A stretch of 64,000 nt of DNA from Sphingobacterium nematocida (GCF_900168125.1 NZ_FUZF01000012.1:89452-153451), one strand, 5' to 3'. Shown: positions 8,381 through 17,731, numbered from the stretch's first letter. Notes: generated by a model from the sequence alone, not told the origin. Program-made: numbers and translations.

Positions 8381-9037
8381 ATGTCAACGAATATCAATTC
8401 AACCGAGAAAAAAGGTTCATTTTTTCAAGATAATCAGAAGAGTGTGATTTTTATCCTAGGAGGTATCATCGTATTAATCTTATTATATATTGGATATCAA
8501 AAGTTTTATCTCGCACCTCGTGCTGAAAAGGCTGCCGATGCGATGTACAAAGCGGAGGAATTTGCTTTAATCGATTCTCTACAAAAAAAGGCTATCGATG
8601 GAGATGGAGCTTTCTTAGGATTCAAAGAGATTGCTGATGAGTATTCAAATACACCTTCAGCAAATATCGCAAATGCTTATTTAGGAAGTTTATACTTGCG
8701 TCAGCAAAACTTTCAAGAAGCTATCAAATACCTAAAAAAATATTCAGAGACAGGAAGCGAAATATTAGATCCTTTGGTAATTGGATTAATTGGAGATTCA
8801 TATTCTGAAAGCCACGACTATAAGAATGCAGCCGACTATTACAAAAAGGCAGCCGACAAGTCAAAAAACTCTTATACGACGCCATTGTTCCTTAAAAAAC
8901 TTGGATTAGTGTATGAACAATTAAATGAAAACAAACAAGCTGAAGAGGCCTACTCCAAGATCAAGTCAGAGTACCCTGAAAGTACAGAGGCATCAACAAT
9001 CGACGGTCCTTTAGCTCGAGTTCAAGCAAAACAATAA
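8381..9037 (+). CDS. Membrane-anchored tetratricopeptide protein (YfgM-like)
   Basis: 218 aa: a short cytoplasmic N-terminus, one membrane helix at about residues 23-42 (SVIFILGGIIVLILLYIGYQ), then a periplasmic region with at least three TPR-like helical pairs (for example the FQEAIKYLKKYSETG and YKNAADYYKKAADKS segments). The topology matches YfgM/UPF0070, a periplasmic helper at the Sec translocon, but the similarity is at the architecture level. It has its own promoter and is followed by a hairpin before ribH. Confidence 0.75.
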   Translation: MSTNINSTEKKGSFFQDNQKSVIFILGGIIVLILLYIGYQKFYLAPRAEKAADAMYKAEEFALIDSLQKKAIDGDGAFLGFKEIADEYSNTPSANIANAYLGSLYLRQQNFQEAIKYLKKYSETGSEILDPLVIGLIGDSYSESHDYKNAADYYKKAADKSKNSYTTPLFLKKLGLVYEQLNENKQAEEAYSKIKSEYPESTEASTIDGPLARVQAKQ

Positions 9038-9060
9038 TCATTAATTAGCGAACAACATAC

Positions 9061-9088
9061 AAAAGGCTGCTCTATAGGCGGCCTTTTT
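9061..9088 (+). terminator. Hairpin with T-tract between the TPR gene and ribH
   Basis: AAAAGGC at 9061-9067 pairs with 9081-9087, with a 13-nt loop, and the right arm runs into a five-T stretch. It is 24 nt after the TPR stop and 21 nt before ribH, so it should separate the two genes, perhaps incompletely. Confidence 0.6.
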
Positions 9089-9108
9089 GATTAAAAAAAT
9101 ATTTTATC

Positions 9109-9597
9109 ATGTCAAGTAGTCTAAAAAACCTATCGGATTTCTCACACTTGCAAGTCAAGAGTGCAAAGGGTATCAAATTTGCAATTGTTGTTGCACAATG
9201 GAATGCCGAGATAACAGGAGCACTATTATCAGGAGCAGTAGATGGTTTATTAAACCACGGAGCACTTGAAGAAGACATTCAGGTGATGGAGGTACCAGGA
9301 AGCTATGAATTAATTTCAGGCGCAGACATAGCATTACGCAACAAACAATTTGATGCTATTATCTGTTTAGGTTGTGTAATACAAGGAGAGACACGCCATT
9401 TCGATTTTATCTGTGATGCAGTAGCCAATGGAATCGCAAATGTAGGTCTCAAATACAATAAACCTGTTGTCTTTGGCGTATTAACAACAGACAATATGCA
9501 ACAAGCTCTAGATAGAGCAGGTGGCAAGCATGGAAATAAAGGTGAAGAAGCTGCGATTACGGCCATTCAAATGAGCCACCTATCGAAGTCTTTCTAG
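9109..9597 (+). CDS. ribH: 6,7-dimethyl-8-ribityllumazine synthase
   Basis: 162 aa, standard length. RibH condenses 5-amino-6-ribitylaminouracil with dihydroxybutanone phosphate, the penultimate step of riboflavin synthesis, as a cytoplasmic icosahedral or pentameric shell. Visible family motifs are VVAQWNAEITGALLSGA, the VPGSYEL segment, and GCVIQGETRHFDFICDAVANG with the catalytic His. No other rib gene is nearby and no FMN riboswitch is apparent upstream. Confidence 0.95.
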   Translation: MSSSLKNLSDFSHLQVKSAKGIKFAIVVAQWNAEITGALLSGAVDGLLNHGALEEDIQVMEVPGSYELISGADIALRNKQFDAIICLGCVIQGETRHFDFICDAVANGIANVGLKYNKPVVFGVLTTDNMQQALDRAGGKHGNKGEEAAITAIQMSHLSKSF

Positions 9598-9708
9598 TTG
9601 CTATTATTTTTTAATATCCTCAGATCATGAAACCATTATGATTTATACAATCTCACAAAAGAGAATGAATAAATCTGATAGCTTCATCGCTATTAATAGA
9701 TAAATTAT

Positions 9709-9840
9709 ATGCAGATGAAAAATAAATTAATCTTTTTGAGTTTTTTAATAATTGGCACAGCTATTTTATCCTCCTGTGGAACACAATCCACATGCGCAGC
9801 TTACAATACCTATCCCAAGAAAAAACACAGAACGAGATAG
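9709..9840 (+). CDS. Small lipoprotein of 43 aa
   Basis: A short frame from ATG 9709 (or 9715) to TAG 9840. It has a positively charged start, a hydrophobic stretch (residues 7-20), and the lipobox LSSC with Cys23, followed by a short mature part rich in Thr, Tyr, Lys and Arg that contains a second cysteine (CAAYN) and ends in a basic tail. The form is like the short lipoproteins ending in CPAY...K-rich tails that I know from Bacteroidota, some near gliding/type IX genes. It is too short for a function call. Copy A of the repeated leader lies between it and the next gene. Confidence 0.6.
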   Translation: MQMKNKLIFLSFLIIGTAILSSCGTQSTCAAYNTYPKKKHRTR

Positions 9841-9865
9841 TACCAAAGAGGCATAAAGCATAGTA

Positions 9866-9961
9866 ATATGAAATATCCATGTAGTAAAGACACTGCACAA
9901 ACACAGATGAAAATCTGTTGGATATTCCATATGACCCTTGAAATCAAGTTTTATACATATG
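9866..9961 (+). repeat. Repeated leader element, copy A
   Basis: ATATGAAATATCC at 9866-9878 is an inverted repeat (12 of 13) of GGATATTCCATAT at 9920-9932. After it comes a conserved block (ATATGACC, then TTGAAA, then an A/T-rich stretch) that runs into ACATATGAA, which contains the ATG of the following gene at 9959. The same arrangement is found at 31841 and, in part, near 38940. An upstream frame starting at 9868 encodes MKYPC...WIFHMT, like the frame in copy B. Confidence 0.7.
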
Positions 9962-10681
9962 AAATATCTTATACTCACGGTATTTTTTATTGGATTGTTT
10001 CTGTTTGTAAGTTGTGGCCGTCTAAATGCCCAAGAAAAGGAAAATGGAAAAAAATTGATTCAACTGGCAATCGGTGACGCTACTAAATGGGAGAATACGC
10101 GCTATTTATTATATACAGTAACCGGTCCATCCTTAATTCCTGGATTCAGCAACGAAAGAACCTTTCTAATCGATAAAACAACAGGAGATTGTCGCTTCGA
10201 AGGTGTCAATAAAAGTAAAGAAAACATTGTTATCCTTTTTAATTACAAATCGAAAAAGCTGAGAAAACATTTTATTGGGATACAAGAAGCCAAAGATAAC
10301 ATCGACAGTATATTGGAGAGCATACTCCAACAGTTCTTTACGGATACACAAATACTGTTTTCACCAGCTCTCTTATCCGATAATCCTTCAAATATCAGGG
10401 AGTTATCACAAAAGATAATAAATACCGATAAGATTACTATAATCGACTTTACCGGCCTACCCACATTGGGTAATAGCACAGTTGATGGAAGGATGTCGTT
10501 AACAAGCAAGGGGGAAATCAAGTCTATCGTCATAGATAACGTTGAATATATGACATCTGTCAGCAAAGATATTGGGGGAGGGATTATTCTTCCTACGATA
10601 TTTGAGAGCCAATTCAGTTATAGATTTCAAACAGTAGCCGCCTTTACTGATATAGAAACAGGAAAATTCAATAATCTTTAA
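9959..10681 (+). CDS. Putative lipoprotein of unknown function
   Basis: 240 aa from ATG 9959, which starts a strong signal (hydrophobic residues 3-16) with a lipobox-like LFVSC at Cys17; a second cleavage-like site (LNAQ) follows. I recognise no domain. The mature part is mixed alpha/beta with a repeated IID/ITIID pattern and the segment DGRMSLTSKGEIKSIVID, which looks like beta strands of a secreted domain. The longer frame from 9938 would start inside the repeated leader and is not preferred. The gene ends 10 nt before ytxJ, so they are probably one operon. Confidence 0.7.
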   Translation: MKYLILTVFFIGLFLFVSCGRLNAQEKENGKKLIQLAIGDATKWENTRYLLYTVTGPSLIPGFSNERTFLIDKTTGDCRFEGVNKSKENIVILFNYKSKKLRKHFIGIQEAKDNIDSILESILQQFFTDTQILFSPALLSDNPSNIRELSQKIINTDKITIIDFTGLPTLGNSTVDGRMSLTSKGEIKSIVIDNVEYMTSVSKDIGGGIILPTIFESQFSYRFQTVAAFTDIETGKFNNL

Positions 10682-10691
10682 AAACCTGAAA

Positions 10692-11021
10692 ATGAATTGG
10701 GAACCACTTAATACCATAGACCAACTTCACAACATATACAAGTCTGAAGATGTCTTCATACTATTCAAACACAGTACACGTTGCCCAGTTAGTGCAATGG
10801 CGAAACGAAGTTTAGAATACGACAAGAACCTTCTCCCTAAAGAGACGATTATATATTATCTGGATTTAATCACTTATCGAGATATTTCCAATACAATTGC
10901 AGAAATGTGGAAAGTAAGACATGAATCTCCTCAATTACTGATTATTCAAGGAGACAAATGCCTATATCATGCCTCGCATTCCGATATCGAAATGCGAGAC
11001 GTTATTTCATTTATTTCTTAA
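10692..11021 (+). CDS. ytxJ: Bacilliredoxin-like protein YtxJ
   Basis: 109 aa, thioredoxin fold. The segment FKHSTRCPVSAMAKR with the single active-site Cys31 is diagnostic of the YtxJ group, which is linked to bacillithiol in Firmicutes and is also found in Bacteroidota. It is proposed to remove bacillithiol from protein thiols in the cytoplasm. It is the last gene of a small plus-strand operon and overlaps the end of the GH20 gene on the minus strand by 11 nt. Confidence 0.85.
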   Translation: MNWEPLNTIDQLHNIYKSEDVFILFKHSTRCPVSAMAKRSLEYDKNLLPKETIIYYLDLITYRDISNTIAEMWKVRHESPQLLIIQGDKCLYHASHSDIEMRDVISFIS

Positions 11022-13500
11022 AATAGGCAACCTGTCCCGCACGTCCCTCATCATCTAGCACAGAAAAAGCCAAAACCTGTCCAGATCGATATACAATAGG
11101 CCTAGACGCATCGTATTTTGTACTTTGTAATGTAGGCACGCTTCCGTCCAAAGTATAGTAGACCGAAAAACCAGGATACTCTGTATTTGCAACAATTTTT
11201 CCGTTGATCTCCTTTACACCGACAGCCGGCAGCCTAAACTTAACACGACCGGTTAACTTAGGTAACTCATGCAATCCGATCTTGTTGATAAACCTAGTAT
11301 AATCATTTTCTAAAAGCTTGAGGTTAAATTTAGATTCATTCTCATAACTCCTTCTGGATGACCACGCTCGTTCTGCTAGAGCAAAGAATCTCGGAAACAC
11401 CAAATAATCCATCTGTTCCTCTTTTAGAACTGTCTCTGCCCATAAACCACCTTTGATACCCAAAAAGTTTGACTTCCCTTTTTCGGAAAGTCGAATCCTT
11501 TTGCTAAACCCTTGCTTCCCTAACTTCTGACCACTGTAGTAATTATCTATATTCGCAAAAAAGTCTTCTGGAAGTAAAGAATAAGAATGAAACAAATCGG
11601 CATAAGTAGCCCATTTTAGCCCCGGCTCCATAAAATTGGTATTCCACATCATATCGAAGTACATATTAGACGCACTTATTAAGACCGTCTGGTACCCCGC
11701 ATTTGCCAGTCTATAAGCTAGATCTTCCTGACCTCCACCAATTACGTTGTTCCATACGTCTACTTGTATATTTGACTTATTTCGGAGATCTGGGTTCACA
11801 ATCATACCCTGACCTTTATTGATCATACCAATCTCTTCCCAACCAGCCATATTTAAACCCTTAGCCACACAGATCTCATTAACACGTTGTATATAATAGG
11901 GCCAGACCTCATGTACAGATTTCATCCCCTCTTCCTTCATCAACGCATCTATCTTGGGCGATTTGGTCCATACACCATTTGGCACTTCGTCTCCACCAAT
12001 AGAAATCTTCTGAAAAGGTATATTTGCCTCCTGATACATCGCTATAAATTCATCTATCACCTGCTCAAGAAAAGTATACGTAGAGGGCAGAGCCGGATTA
12101 ATAACATTGTCACCAAAATGCTGTACCGAATTATACTCAGATCGATCATCAAGATCGTAAAGCAAATATTTCTCAGCTTCTGTCTTTTTTCCTTCTGCCA
12201 TCAATCGTTCATACCGAGCATGCATAGCCTTGATTGCAGCTCTAGCATGCCCTGGTGTCTCAATTTCCGGAACCACGGTAATATTTCGATCATGGGCATA
12301 CTTTAAAATTTCAATAAAATCAGCCCTTGTCAAAAATTGATTTGTAGACAGAAGTCCTCCAGATCCGTAAGCAGGTTGTATTGATCTCCCATCCTTAAAT
12401 AAGGGGGATCTTGTAGCACCAACGGCGGTCAGCTCAGGAAGAGAGGGGATCTCCAAACGCCACCCCTCATCATCAATAAAATGAAAATGAAATACATTCA
12501 ACTTATAACTCGCCATCAGATCCAGATACTTTAAGATTGTCGATTTATCCTTAAAATTCCTAGCAATATCCATCATGAAACCTCTATAACTATACCTTGG
12601 TTCATCCACCACATTAACAAAGGGTATCTCCAAATCGGCTTTAGCAAAATACATTTCAGGCTTCAGCATAGAGACCAGCGACTGTAACGCATAAAGCACC
12701 CCTCCCGCTGAACTAGACTCAATACGCACCCCCGCCTTCGTCACAGAAAGCCTGTAAGCTTCATTCTTTAAATCTTCTACTTTCTTGATAACAAACTGCG
12801 CTGACTTCTCTTCAGATGAAACAAAATCAAGTTCCCTAAAAAAAGGGATTTTCTCCATAAAAGCCAGGCTAGATTGAAAATCCTCCGAAACGAAACAACT
12901 CAATGTGGACGGTACCCTAAAATTTCCCTTTCCAACTTTTATCGATTGAGGTGTTGGAAAAATCATGGGCACAGCAGTTTCCTTATTCAGTTTCGCATTT
13001 TTTTCAAACAGGGAAGCATTAAATTCGTTTTGCTTGTCGACGGGAAGTAAAATAGGGCTATAAAGCACATTATCTACTGCATGATAAGTTTTATAATTGT
13101 TCTTATCCTGAAAGTAAAAACCATTTGGTACAGTGGAGATATTAGAAATAGCATACCTTGTGGTGTAAACTGTCACCAGCGAATCGTTGGGGTTCAGGGA
13201 TTGTTCGGCAAACTGCAGCCGAAACAAGTTACCTCGTTCGTTTGAAAAAGAATAGCGATCTGTGGCTTTATCCACTACAGGGTACATCGCATTAAACCAA
13301 AGATCCCATTTCCCCAAATCTAAGCTGCTGTTAGAAATATTTTTAATGGTCAATGTTAATTCCAGATTATCTCCCCCATTATATGTTACGCTGGGTTTCC
13401 AATGGAGCTGCACTTGATCTGCCACATTCATTTGCTGAGCGAATACACCCTGAACTCCAGAAAAAGTGACCAAGGCTCCAACTAAAAGTAAATTTCTCAT
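11011..13500 (-). CDS. Secreted beta-N-acetylhexosaminidase, GH20
   Basis: 829 aa from the ATG at 13500, which begins a signal peptide (about 22 aa, ending VFAQ); the longer frame from 13608 runs through the promoter region and is rejected. Order of domains: an N-terminal carbohydrate-binding-like domain (CHB_HEX, about residues 30-150), the GH20b domain (about 175-300), the GH20 catalytic barrel from about 300 with HFHFIDDEGWRLEIP and the catalytic Asp504-Glu505 in SIGGDEVP, and a C-terminal beta domain (VYYTLDGSVPT). It releases terminal N-acetylglucosamine from chitin fragments or glycans in the periplasm or at the surface. It stands alone, not in a PUL. Confidence 0.92.
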   Translation of the reverse strand: MRNLLLVGALVTFSGVQGVFAQQMNVADQVQLHWKPSVTYNGGDNLELTLTIKNISNSSLDLGKWDLWFNAMYPVVDKATDRYSFSNERGNLFRLQFAEQSLNPNDSLVTVYTTRYAISNISTVPNGFYFQDKNNYKTYHAVDNVLYSPILLPVDKQNEFNASLFEKNAKLNKETAVPMIFPTPQSIKVGKGNFRVPSTLSCFVSEDFQSSLAFMEKIPFFRELDFVSSEEKSAQFVIKKVEDLKNEAYRLSVTKAGVRIESSSAGGVLYALQSLVSMLKPEMYFAKADLEIPFVNVVDEPRYSYRGFMMDIARNFKDKSTILKYLDLMASYKLNVFHFHFIDDEGWRLEIPSLPELTAVGATRSPLFKDGRSIQPAYGSGGLLSTNQFLTRADFIEILKYAHDRNITVVPEIETPGHARAAIKAMHARYERLMAEGKKTEAEKYLLYDLDDRSEYNSVQHFGDNVINPALPSTYTFLEQVIDEFIAMYQEANIPFQKISIGGDEVPNGVWTKSPKIDALMKEEGMKSVHEVWPYYIQRVNEICVAKGLNMAGWEEIGMINKGQGMIVNPDLRNKSNIQVDVWNNVIGGGQEDLAYRLANAGYQTVLISASNMYFDMMWNTNFMEPGLKWATYADLFHSYSLLPEDFFANIDNYYSGQKLGKQGFSKRIRLSEKGKSNFLGIKGGLWAETVLKEEQMDYLVFPRFFALAERAWSSRRSYENESKFNLKLLENDYTRFINKIGLHELPKLTGRVKFRLPAVGVKEINGKIVANTEYPGFSVYYTLDGSVPTLQSTKYDASRPIVYRSGQVLAFSVLDDEGRAGQVAYFKK

Positions 13501-13564
13501 GTTTGAGTTTCGATTGATGTCTAAAAATACCAATAGAATCACAGAAAAAAAAAATAAATTTATT

Positions 13565-13595
13565 TTTGCATTAACAAATATAAATTCTATATTTG
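13565..13595 (+). promoter_or_regulatory. tRNA-Glu promoter overlapping a divergent promoter for the GH20 gene
   Basis: Plus strand: TTTG at 13565-13568 and TATATTTG at 13588-13595, 19-nt spacer, 18 nt before the tRNA. Minus strand: TATATTTG at 13582-13575, about 75 nt before the GH20 ATG. The minus -7 box lies within the spacer of the plus promoter, so only one polymerase can occupy the site at a time. Confidence 0.6.
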
Positions 13596-13613
13596 CACAC
13601 CGAAACACATAAA

Positions 13614-13685
13614 GGCCCGTTCGTCTAGGGGTTAGGACGCCAGATTTTCATTCTGGAAACAGGGGTTCGATTCCCCTACGGGCTA
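13614..13685 (+). tRNA. tRNA-Glu (anticodon TTC)
   Basis: 72-nt cloverleaf. Acceptor arm GGCCCGT pairs with ACGGGCT (one G-T at the end), the anticodon stem is CCAGA/TCTGG with loop TTTTCAT, and the anticodon TTC is at 13647-13649. The T-arm contains GGTTCGATTCC. The discriminator is A and no CCA is encoded. Confidence 0.96.
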
Positions 13686-13687
13686 CA

Positions 13688-13715
13688 AAGCAACTCAAAA
13701 AGAGTTGCTTTTTTT
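13688..13715 (+). terminator. Terminator after tRNA-Glu
   Basis: AAGCAACTC at 13688-13696 pairs with GAGTTGCTT at 13702-13710, 5-nt A loop, followed by a T-tract. Confidence 0.9.
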
Positions 13716-13740
13716 GTTAAATAGCTCCTAAAATAAGCCC

Positions 13741-14538
13741 TTAATTTATCAACTCATTTCTGTTATAAATCCGATCTAACAAACTAAAAAGCTCCGGATG
13801 CTCGTCTTTCAACAATTTAGGCTTCTTAAAAAAATACTCCGATAACACCGCCAAAAACTCAGCATCATTCGTAGCAGCATACTCTCTTATATCAGACTCA
13901 CCTCTCCGTATCGCTCTAATCGTCCTATCCATTTCTTTCATCCATGGATCAATCAAATCCTTTGGTATAAGATATTCAGGTATACCATCTACTTCCCCAT
14001 CAGCTTTATCAATAAGATGAACAAACTCATGCACTGCAGTATTCCCAAGACTATACTGCTCGAAACCGGACCGCAACGCAGGCAACGAGAGAACCATCTT
14101 GTGATTCATAGCTCCAGAACCAACCATTCCTGCAATGTTCTTACTTTCCGACACCGTATCAAATCGTTCATCAAAATAATCAGGGTATACGATCACTTCA
14201 TCCAAATTTTCATACGCCCAAGTCTCAAAATGAAGCAAAGGAATCGTAGCACTAGCCGCGATCAATACACGATCTTCATCTGTCAGATCGGCCCCCTTTT
14301 CAGCCGAAATTTTGATCCGTTTCAAAAAATAAACAACCCTATATCTAAAAATAGTCTGTTCCTCAACAGCCAACTTGGTATAAAACTTTACCTTATCCTG
14401 TAAAATATCCTCAACAAAGGAAGGAGACAACTCGATATAAACCCGACTAGACTTAACCTTAAACCTTTTGAAAACATAAAAAATCAAAAGAAAACCTGCA
14501 CAAAATATTAGAACTGTGATTAAATAAGGGTTATACAT
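13741..14538 (-). CDS. mtfA: Zinc-dependent peptidase, MtfA family (M90)
   Basis: 265 aa with an N-terminal membrane helix (about residues 7-23), which E. coli MtfA lacks. The zinc motif HEFVH is at 170-174, in the setting LGNTAVHEFVHLIDKADGEVDG typical of this family; E. coli MtfA binds the Mlc repressor and has aminopeptidase activity. An upstream WAYENLDEVIVYPD segment also matches the family. Its target in Bacteroidota is unknown. It is divergent from the GYF_2 gene with a 51-nt gap. Confidence 0.88.
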   Translation of the reverse strand: MYNPYLITVLIFCAGFLLIFYVFKRFKVKSSRVYIELSPSFVEDILQDKVKFYTKLAVEEQTIFRYRVVYFLKRIKISAEKGADLTDEDRVLIAASATIPLLHFETWAYENLDEVIVYPDYFDERFDTVSESKNIAGMVGSGAMNHKMVLSLPALRSGFEQYSLGNTAVHEFVHLIDKADGEVDGIPEYLIPKDLIDPWMKEMDRTIRAIRRGESDIREYAATNDAEFLAVLSEYFFKKPKLLKDEHPELFSLLDRIYNRNELIN

Positions 14539-14589
14539 ATATTTTTCGCATTTATTTTTATATTAGTAATATACTAAGAAACCATTAAA

Positions 14590-15102
14590 ATGAAAAGCTA
14601 CCACTACTCGGACGGGCAAAACTCTTTTGGCCCTATAACACTTGAGGAGCTACGTACGAAGCGTATCACCGCCAACACCCTTATCTGGACCGAAGATTTG
14701 GTTACTTGGACAAAAGCCCAAGACATTCCCGAGTTGAAAGATCTATTCATTGACAACACAACACCACAAAAGCCCCTATTAGCCAGCCTCCCACCCGAAC
14801 ACCCCATTCAACCTCATTCCACTGAAAAGACAGCTAATCCAAATTACCCAAAGCCACCAAAGACATACTTAGTGGAGAGTATAATCACGACAATAATATG
14901 CTGTTGGCTTTTTGGAATACCCGCTATTATATACGCTTCAAGAGTAGAAAAAAAATTCTATGCCGGCGATATTACAGGAGCGGAAAGGGATTCCAAAAAT
15001 GCAAAAAAATGGATCATTATTAATTTGATAGCCTGCGCATCAATTTGGTTACTTACCATCGGAATCTTTGGTCTAGGACTTTTTGCATCCATTCTGTTCT
15101 AA
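14590..15102 (+). CDS. GYF_2 domain protein with C-terminal CD225/dispanin-like membrane region
   Basis: 170 aa. Residues 2-56 form a GYF_2 domain (YHYSDGQNSFGPITLEEL... IWTEDLVTWTKA). After a Pro-rich linker come two membrane helices at about 91-113 and 141-165, with a loop that contains a YASRVEKKFYAGD segment close to the CD225/dispanin pattern. Such fusions are known in Bacteroidota; their role is not established. The stop overlaps the next start (TAATG), indicating translational coupling to the DUF2752 gene. Confidence 0.82.
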   Translation: MKSYHYSDGQNSFGPITLEELRTKRITANTLIWTEDLVTWTKAQDIPELKDLFIDNTTPQKPLLASLPPEHPIQPHSTEKTANPNYPKPPKTYLVESIITTIICCWLFGIPAIIYASRVEKKFYAGDITGAERDSKNAKKWIIINLIACASIWLLTIGIFGLGLFASILF

Positions 15103-15485
15103 TGACTATCAAACGGCCTTATTTTTTTGTTCTTTACCCTATAGTGATTGGAGGGATAGCTTTTATTTACAAACATTTCAACCCCTTAGAAAGCTCTTTA
15201 TTCCCCCGCTGTCCAATAAAAACAATTACAGGGCTAGATTGTCCAGGTTGCGGCATCCAACGGGCAGCCCACCACTTACTTAACGGCGAGTTCCAACTAG
15301 CTTTAGTACAAAACCCTTTACTTTTCATCCTAACACCTTACATATTATTAGGATTTTATCTACAACTCGTTCCACAACCGAACGAGACAGAAATTAAATT
15401 ACGAAAGATACTGTACAGTCAAAAAGCTATTATTATTCTCGGGATTATAGCACTTCTATACACAATCATTAGAAATATACAATAG
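15102..15485 (+). CDS. DUF2752 membrane protein
   Basis: 127 aa, three likely membrane helices. The family signature GLDCPGCGIQRA is present, with three of its cysteines in the sequence CPIKTITGLDCPGCG. The ATG at 15102 overlaps the stop of the preceding gene by one base. DUF2752 genes often pair with CD225/GYF_2 genes in Bacteroidota. The function is unknown. Confidence 0.88.
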   Translation: MTIKRPYFFVLYPIVIGGIAFIYKHFNPLESSLFPRCPIKTITGLDCPGCGIQRAAHHLLNGEFQLALVQNPLLFILTPYILLGFYLQLVPQPNETEIKLRKILYSQKAIIILGIIALLYTIIRNIQ

Positions 15486-15499
15486 AAAATCTATATGCA

Positions 15500-15540
15500 T
15501 AAAAAAATCCCCGATCCAAAAAATAGAATCGGGGATTTCT
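15500..15540 (-). terminator. groEL terminator
   Basis: AAATCCCCGAT at 15505-15515 pairs with 15528-15538. On the minus strand the stem is followed by at least seven Ts (plus-strand As from 15501). It may also stop plus-strand transcripts from the DUF2752 gene. Confidence 0.85.
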
Positions 15541-15561
15541 TATATATGAAAGAACAATTAA

Positions 15562-17199
15562 TTACATCATTCCACCCATTCCGCCACCCATCGGAGGAGC
15601 ACCAGCACCGGCACCAGCTTCTTCTGGTTCATCAGCCAATACACACTCTGTTGTTAACAACATTGATGCAATTGAAGCTGCATTTTCCAAAGCTACGCGA
15701 GATACCTTTGTAGGATCAATAACACCTGCTCCGATTAAGTTTTCAAACTTATCTGTGCGTGCATTATAACCAAAATCAGCGGTACCCTCTTTAACTTTTT
15801 GCACAATCACTGCTCCCTCAATTCCTGCATTAAAACAGATCTGACGCAAAGGCTCTTCTATCGCTCTTTTGATAATGTCGATACCAATCTGCTCATCTTC
15901 ATTATCACCTTTAAGACCCGCTAAAGCCTCTACAGCGCGAATGAATGCTACACCACCACCAGCAACGATACCTTCTTCAACAGCAGCACGAGTTGCGTGC
16001 AATGCGTCATCTACACGGTCTTTCTTTTCTTTCATTTCTACCTCAGTAGTAGCACCAACATAAAGAACAGCAACACCGCCAGACAATTTAGCTAAACGCT
16101 CTTGCAATTTCTCGCGATCATAATCTGATGTAGTGGTTTCGATTTGAGAACGAATTTGAGCAACACGGGCTTTGATATCGTCAACATTACCTGAACCATT
16201 AATTACTGTTGTGTTATCCTTATCAATAACAACTTTTTCAGCTTGACCTAAGTAAGATAATTCCGCATTTTCCAATTTGTAACCTCTTTCTTCAGAGATC
16301 ACAGTACCACCTGTTAAGATAGCTATATCTTCCAACATAGCTTTACGACGATCACCAAATCCAGGAGCCTTAACAGCAGCTACTTTCAACGAACCACGAA
16401 TTTTGTTCACAACCAAGGTAGCCAAAGCCTCGCCATCTAAATCTTCAGCAATAATCAATAATGGTTTACCTGTCTGAACCTGTTTTTCCAAAATAGGCAA
16501 CAACTCCTTCATATTACTGATTTTTTTATCATAAATCAAAATATAAGGATTCTCCAACTCAGCTTCCATTTTGTCAGAGTTTGTCACGAAGTATGGAGAC
16601 AAGTAACCACGGTCAAACTGCATACCTTCTACAGTCTTCACTTCAGTCTCTGTTCCCTTTGCCTCTTCGACAGTAATAACTCCATCATTACCAACTTTCT
16701 GCATCGCTTCTGCGATTAAAGATCCGATAACTTCATCATTATTAGCTGAGATAGACGCTACTTGTTTAATCTTGTTGTTGTCCGCGCCGACAGCTTGCGA
16801 CTGGGATTTCAAGTTAGCAACGACAGCAGTTACTGCTTTATCAATACCTCTTTTTAAATCCATCGGATTAGCACCTGCAGCAACAGACTTAATACCGGGA
16901 GCAACAATAGCTTGCGCCAATACAGTTGCAGTAGTAGTACCATCACCAGCTTGATCAGCCGTTTTAGAAGCTACTTCTTTCACCATTTGAGCACCCATAT
17001 TTTCCAATGCATCTTTAAGCTCGATTTCTTTAGCTACAGAAACACCATCTTTAGTAATTGCAGGAGAACCAAATTTCTTCTCAATAATTACGTTACGACC
17101 TTTAGGTCCTAATGTAACCTTTACCGCATTCGCTAATGTATCTACTCCTTTTTTAAGGGCTTCACGCGCCTCAACGTTATATTTAACTTGTTTTGCCAT
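15562..17199 (-). CDS. groL: Chaperonin GroEL (60 kDa)
   Basis: 545 aa, full length. Family signatures include [10 protein letters not shown], the ATP-site motif [12 protein letters not shown], and the C-terminal Gly/Met tail (GGGMGGMM). With GroES it forms the cytoplasmic folding chamber. It lies 84 nt downstream of groES. Unusually, the region directly before its ATG is made of CAATACT-type heptads. No CIRCE operator is seen before groES. Confidence 0.99.
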   Translation of the reverse strand: MAKQVKYNVEAREALKKGVDTLANAVKVTLGPKGRNVIIEKKFGSPAITKDGVSVAKEIELKDALENMGAQMVKEVASKTADQAGDGTTTATVLAQAIVAPGIKSVAAGANPMDLKRGIDKAVTAVVANLKSQSQAVGADNNKIKQVASISANNDEVIGSLIAEAMQKVGNDGVITVEEAKGTETEVKTVEGMQFDRGYLSPYFVTNSDKMEAELENPYILIYDKKISNMKELLPILEKQVQTGKPLLIIAEDLDGEALATLVVNKIRGSLKVAAVKAPGFGDRRKAMLEDIAILTGGTVISEERGYKLENAELSYLGQAEKVVIDKDNTTVINGSGNVDDIKARVAQIRSQIETTTSDYDREKLQERLAKLSGGVAVLYVGATTEVEMKEKKDRVDDALHATRAAVEEGIVAGGGVAFIRAVEALAGLKGDNEDEQIGIDIIKRAIEEPLRQICFNAGIEGAVIVQKVKEGTADFGYNARTDKFENLIGAGVIDPTKVSRVALENAASIASMLLTTECVLADEPEEAGAGAGAPPMGGGMGGMM

Positions 17200-17207
17200 G
17201 TTATTTT

Positions 17208-17223
17208 CGTATTGAGTATTGAG
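17208..17223 (-). repeat. Heptad repeat just before groEL
   Basis: On the plus strand CGTATTG then AGTATTG then AG (reading CTCAATACTCAATACG on the minus strand), ending 8 nt upstream of the groEL ATG. The same heptad is repeated before sufC. Confidence 0.6.
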
Positions 17224-17283
17224 TTTTTGCGTCTGGAGATACTCATCTCTGCATCCGCTAACTCTTCATTCCTAAATTTTTAT

Positions 17284-17559
17284 TTATAATACTGCGTAAA
17301 TATCAGACTCACGCATAATCAAATACTCTTTCCCTTCGTATGTGATCTCAGTTCCAGCGTACTTGCCATACAACACTTTATCACCCACTTTAACTGTAAG
17401 TGGTTCGTCTGGTTTTCCAGTACCTACAGCAACGATAGTGCCCTGAGATGGTTTTTCCTTAGCTGTATCCGGGATATAAATGCCCGATGCTGTTTTCTCT
17501 TCTGCTGGAGCAGCCTCTACAACCACTCTGTCTCCGATAGGTCTAATACTTAATGCCAT
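17284..17559 (-). CDS. groS: Co-chaperonin GroES (10 kDa)
   Basis: 91 aa. Contains the [29 protein letters not shown] start, with the mobile loop [10 protein letters not shown] that binds GroEL, and the [15 protein letters not shown] strand. It caps GroEL. It is preceded by a 215-nt spacer after the secG terminator, so groES-groEL is a separate transcription unit; no certain promoter is recognised in it. Confidence 0.98.
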   Translation of the reverse strand: MALSIRPIGDRVVVEAAPAEEKTASGIYIPDTAKEKPSQGTIVAVGTGKPDEPLTVKVGDKVLYGKYAGTEITYEGKEYLIMRESDIYAVL

Positions 17560-17731
17560 AATTTATACTATTATACGTTTACTTTTAATATTATCGTTTC
17601 TTCTATTCCATCACCAACTGTGCCAAACACAGATACGTTTAAAAGATTGCCATTTTTTCATTTCAAACAATACCGCATGACAGTATTTCGCAAGATACAC
17701 CGTGCCATGATGACAGTTCCAAAACAAAAAA

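Noticed and set aside
9868..10077. 69-aa frame overlapping the gene at 9959 in another frame
   Set aside because: Beyond the part shared with copy B the sequence is an out-of-frame translation of the lipoprotein gene.
17617..17632. CTGTG-CCAAA-CACAG palindrome upstream of groES as heat-shock operator
   Set aside because: Only 5 bp arms, does not match CIRCE, and has no second copy in the window. On the minus strand it contains TTGGCAC but no TTGC at the sigma-54 distance.
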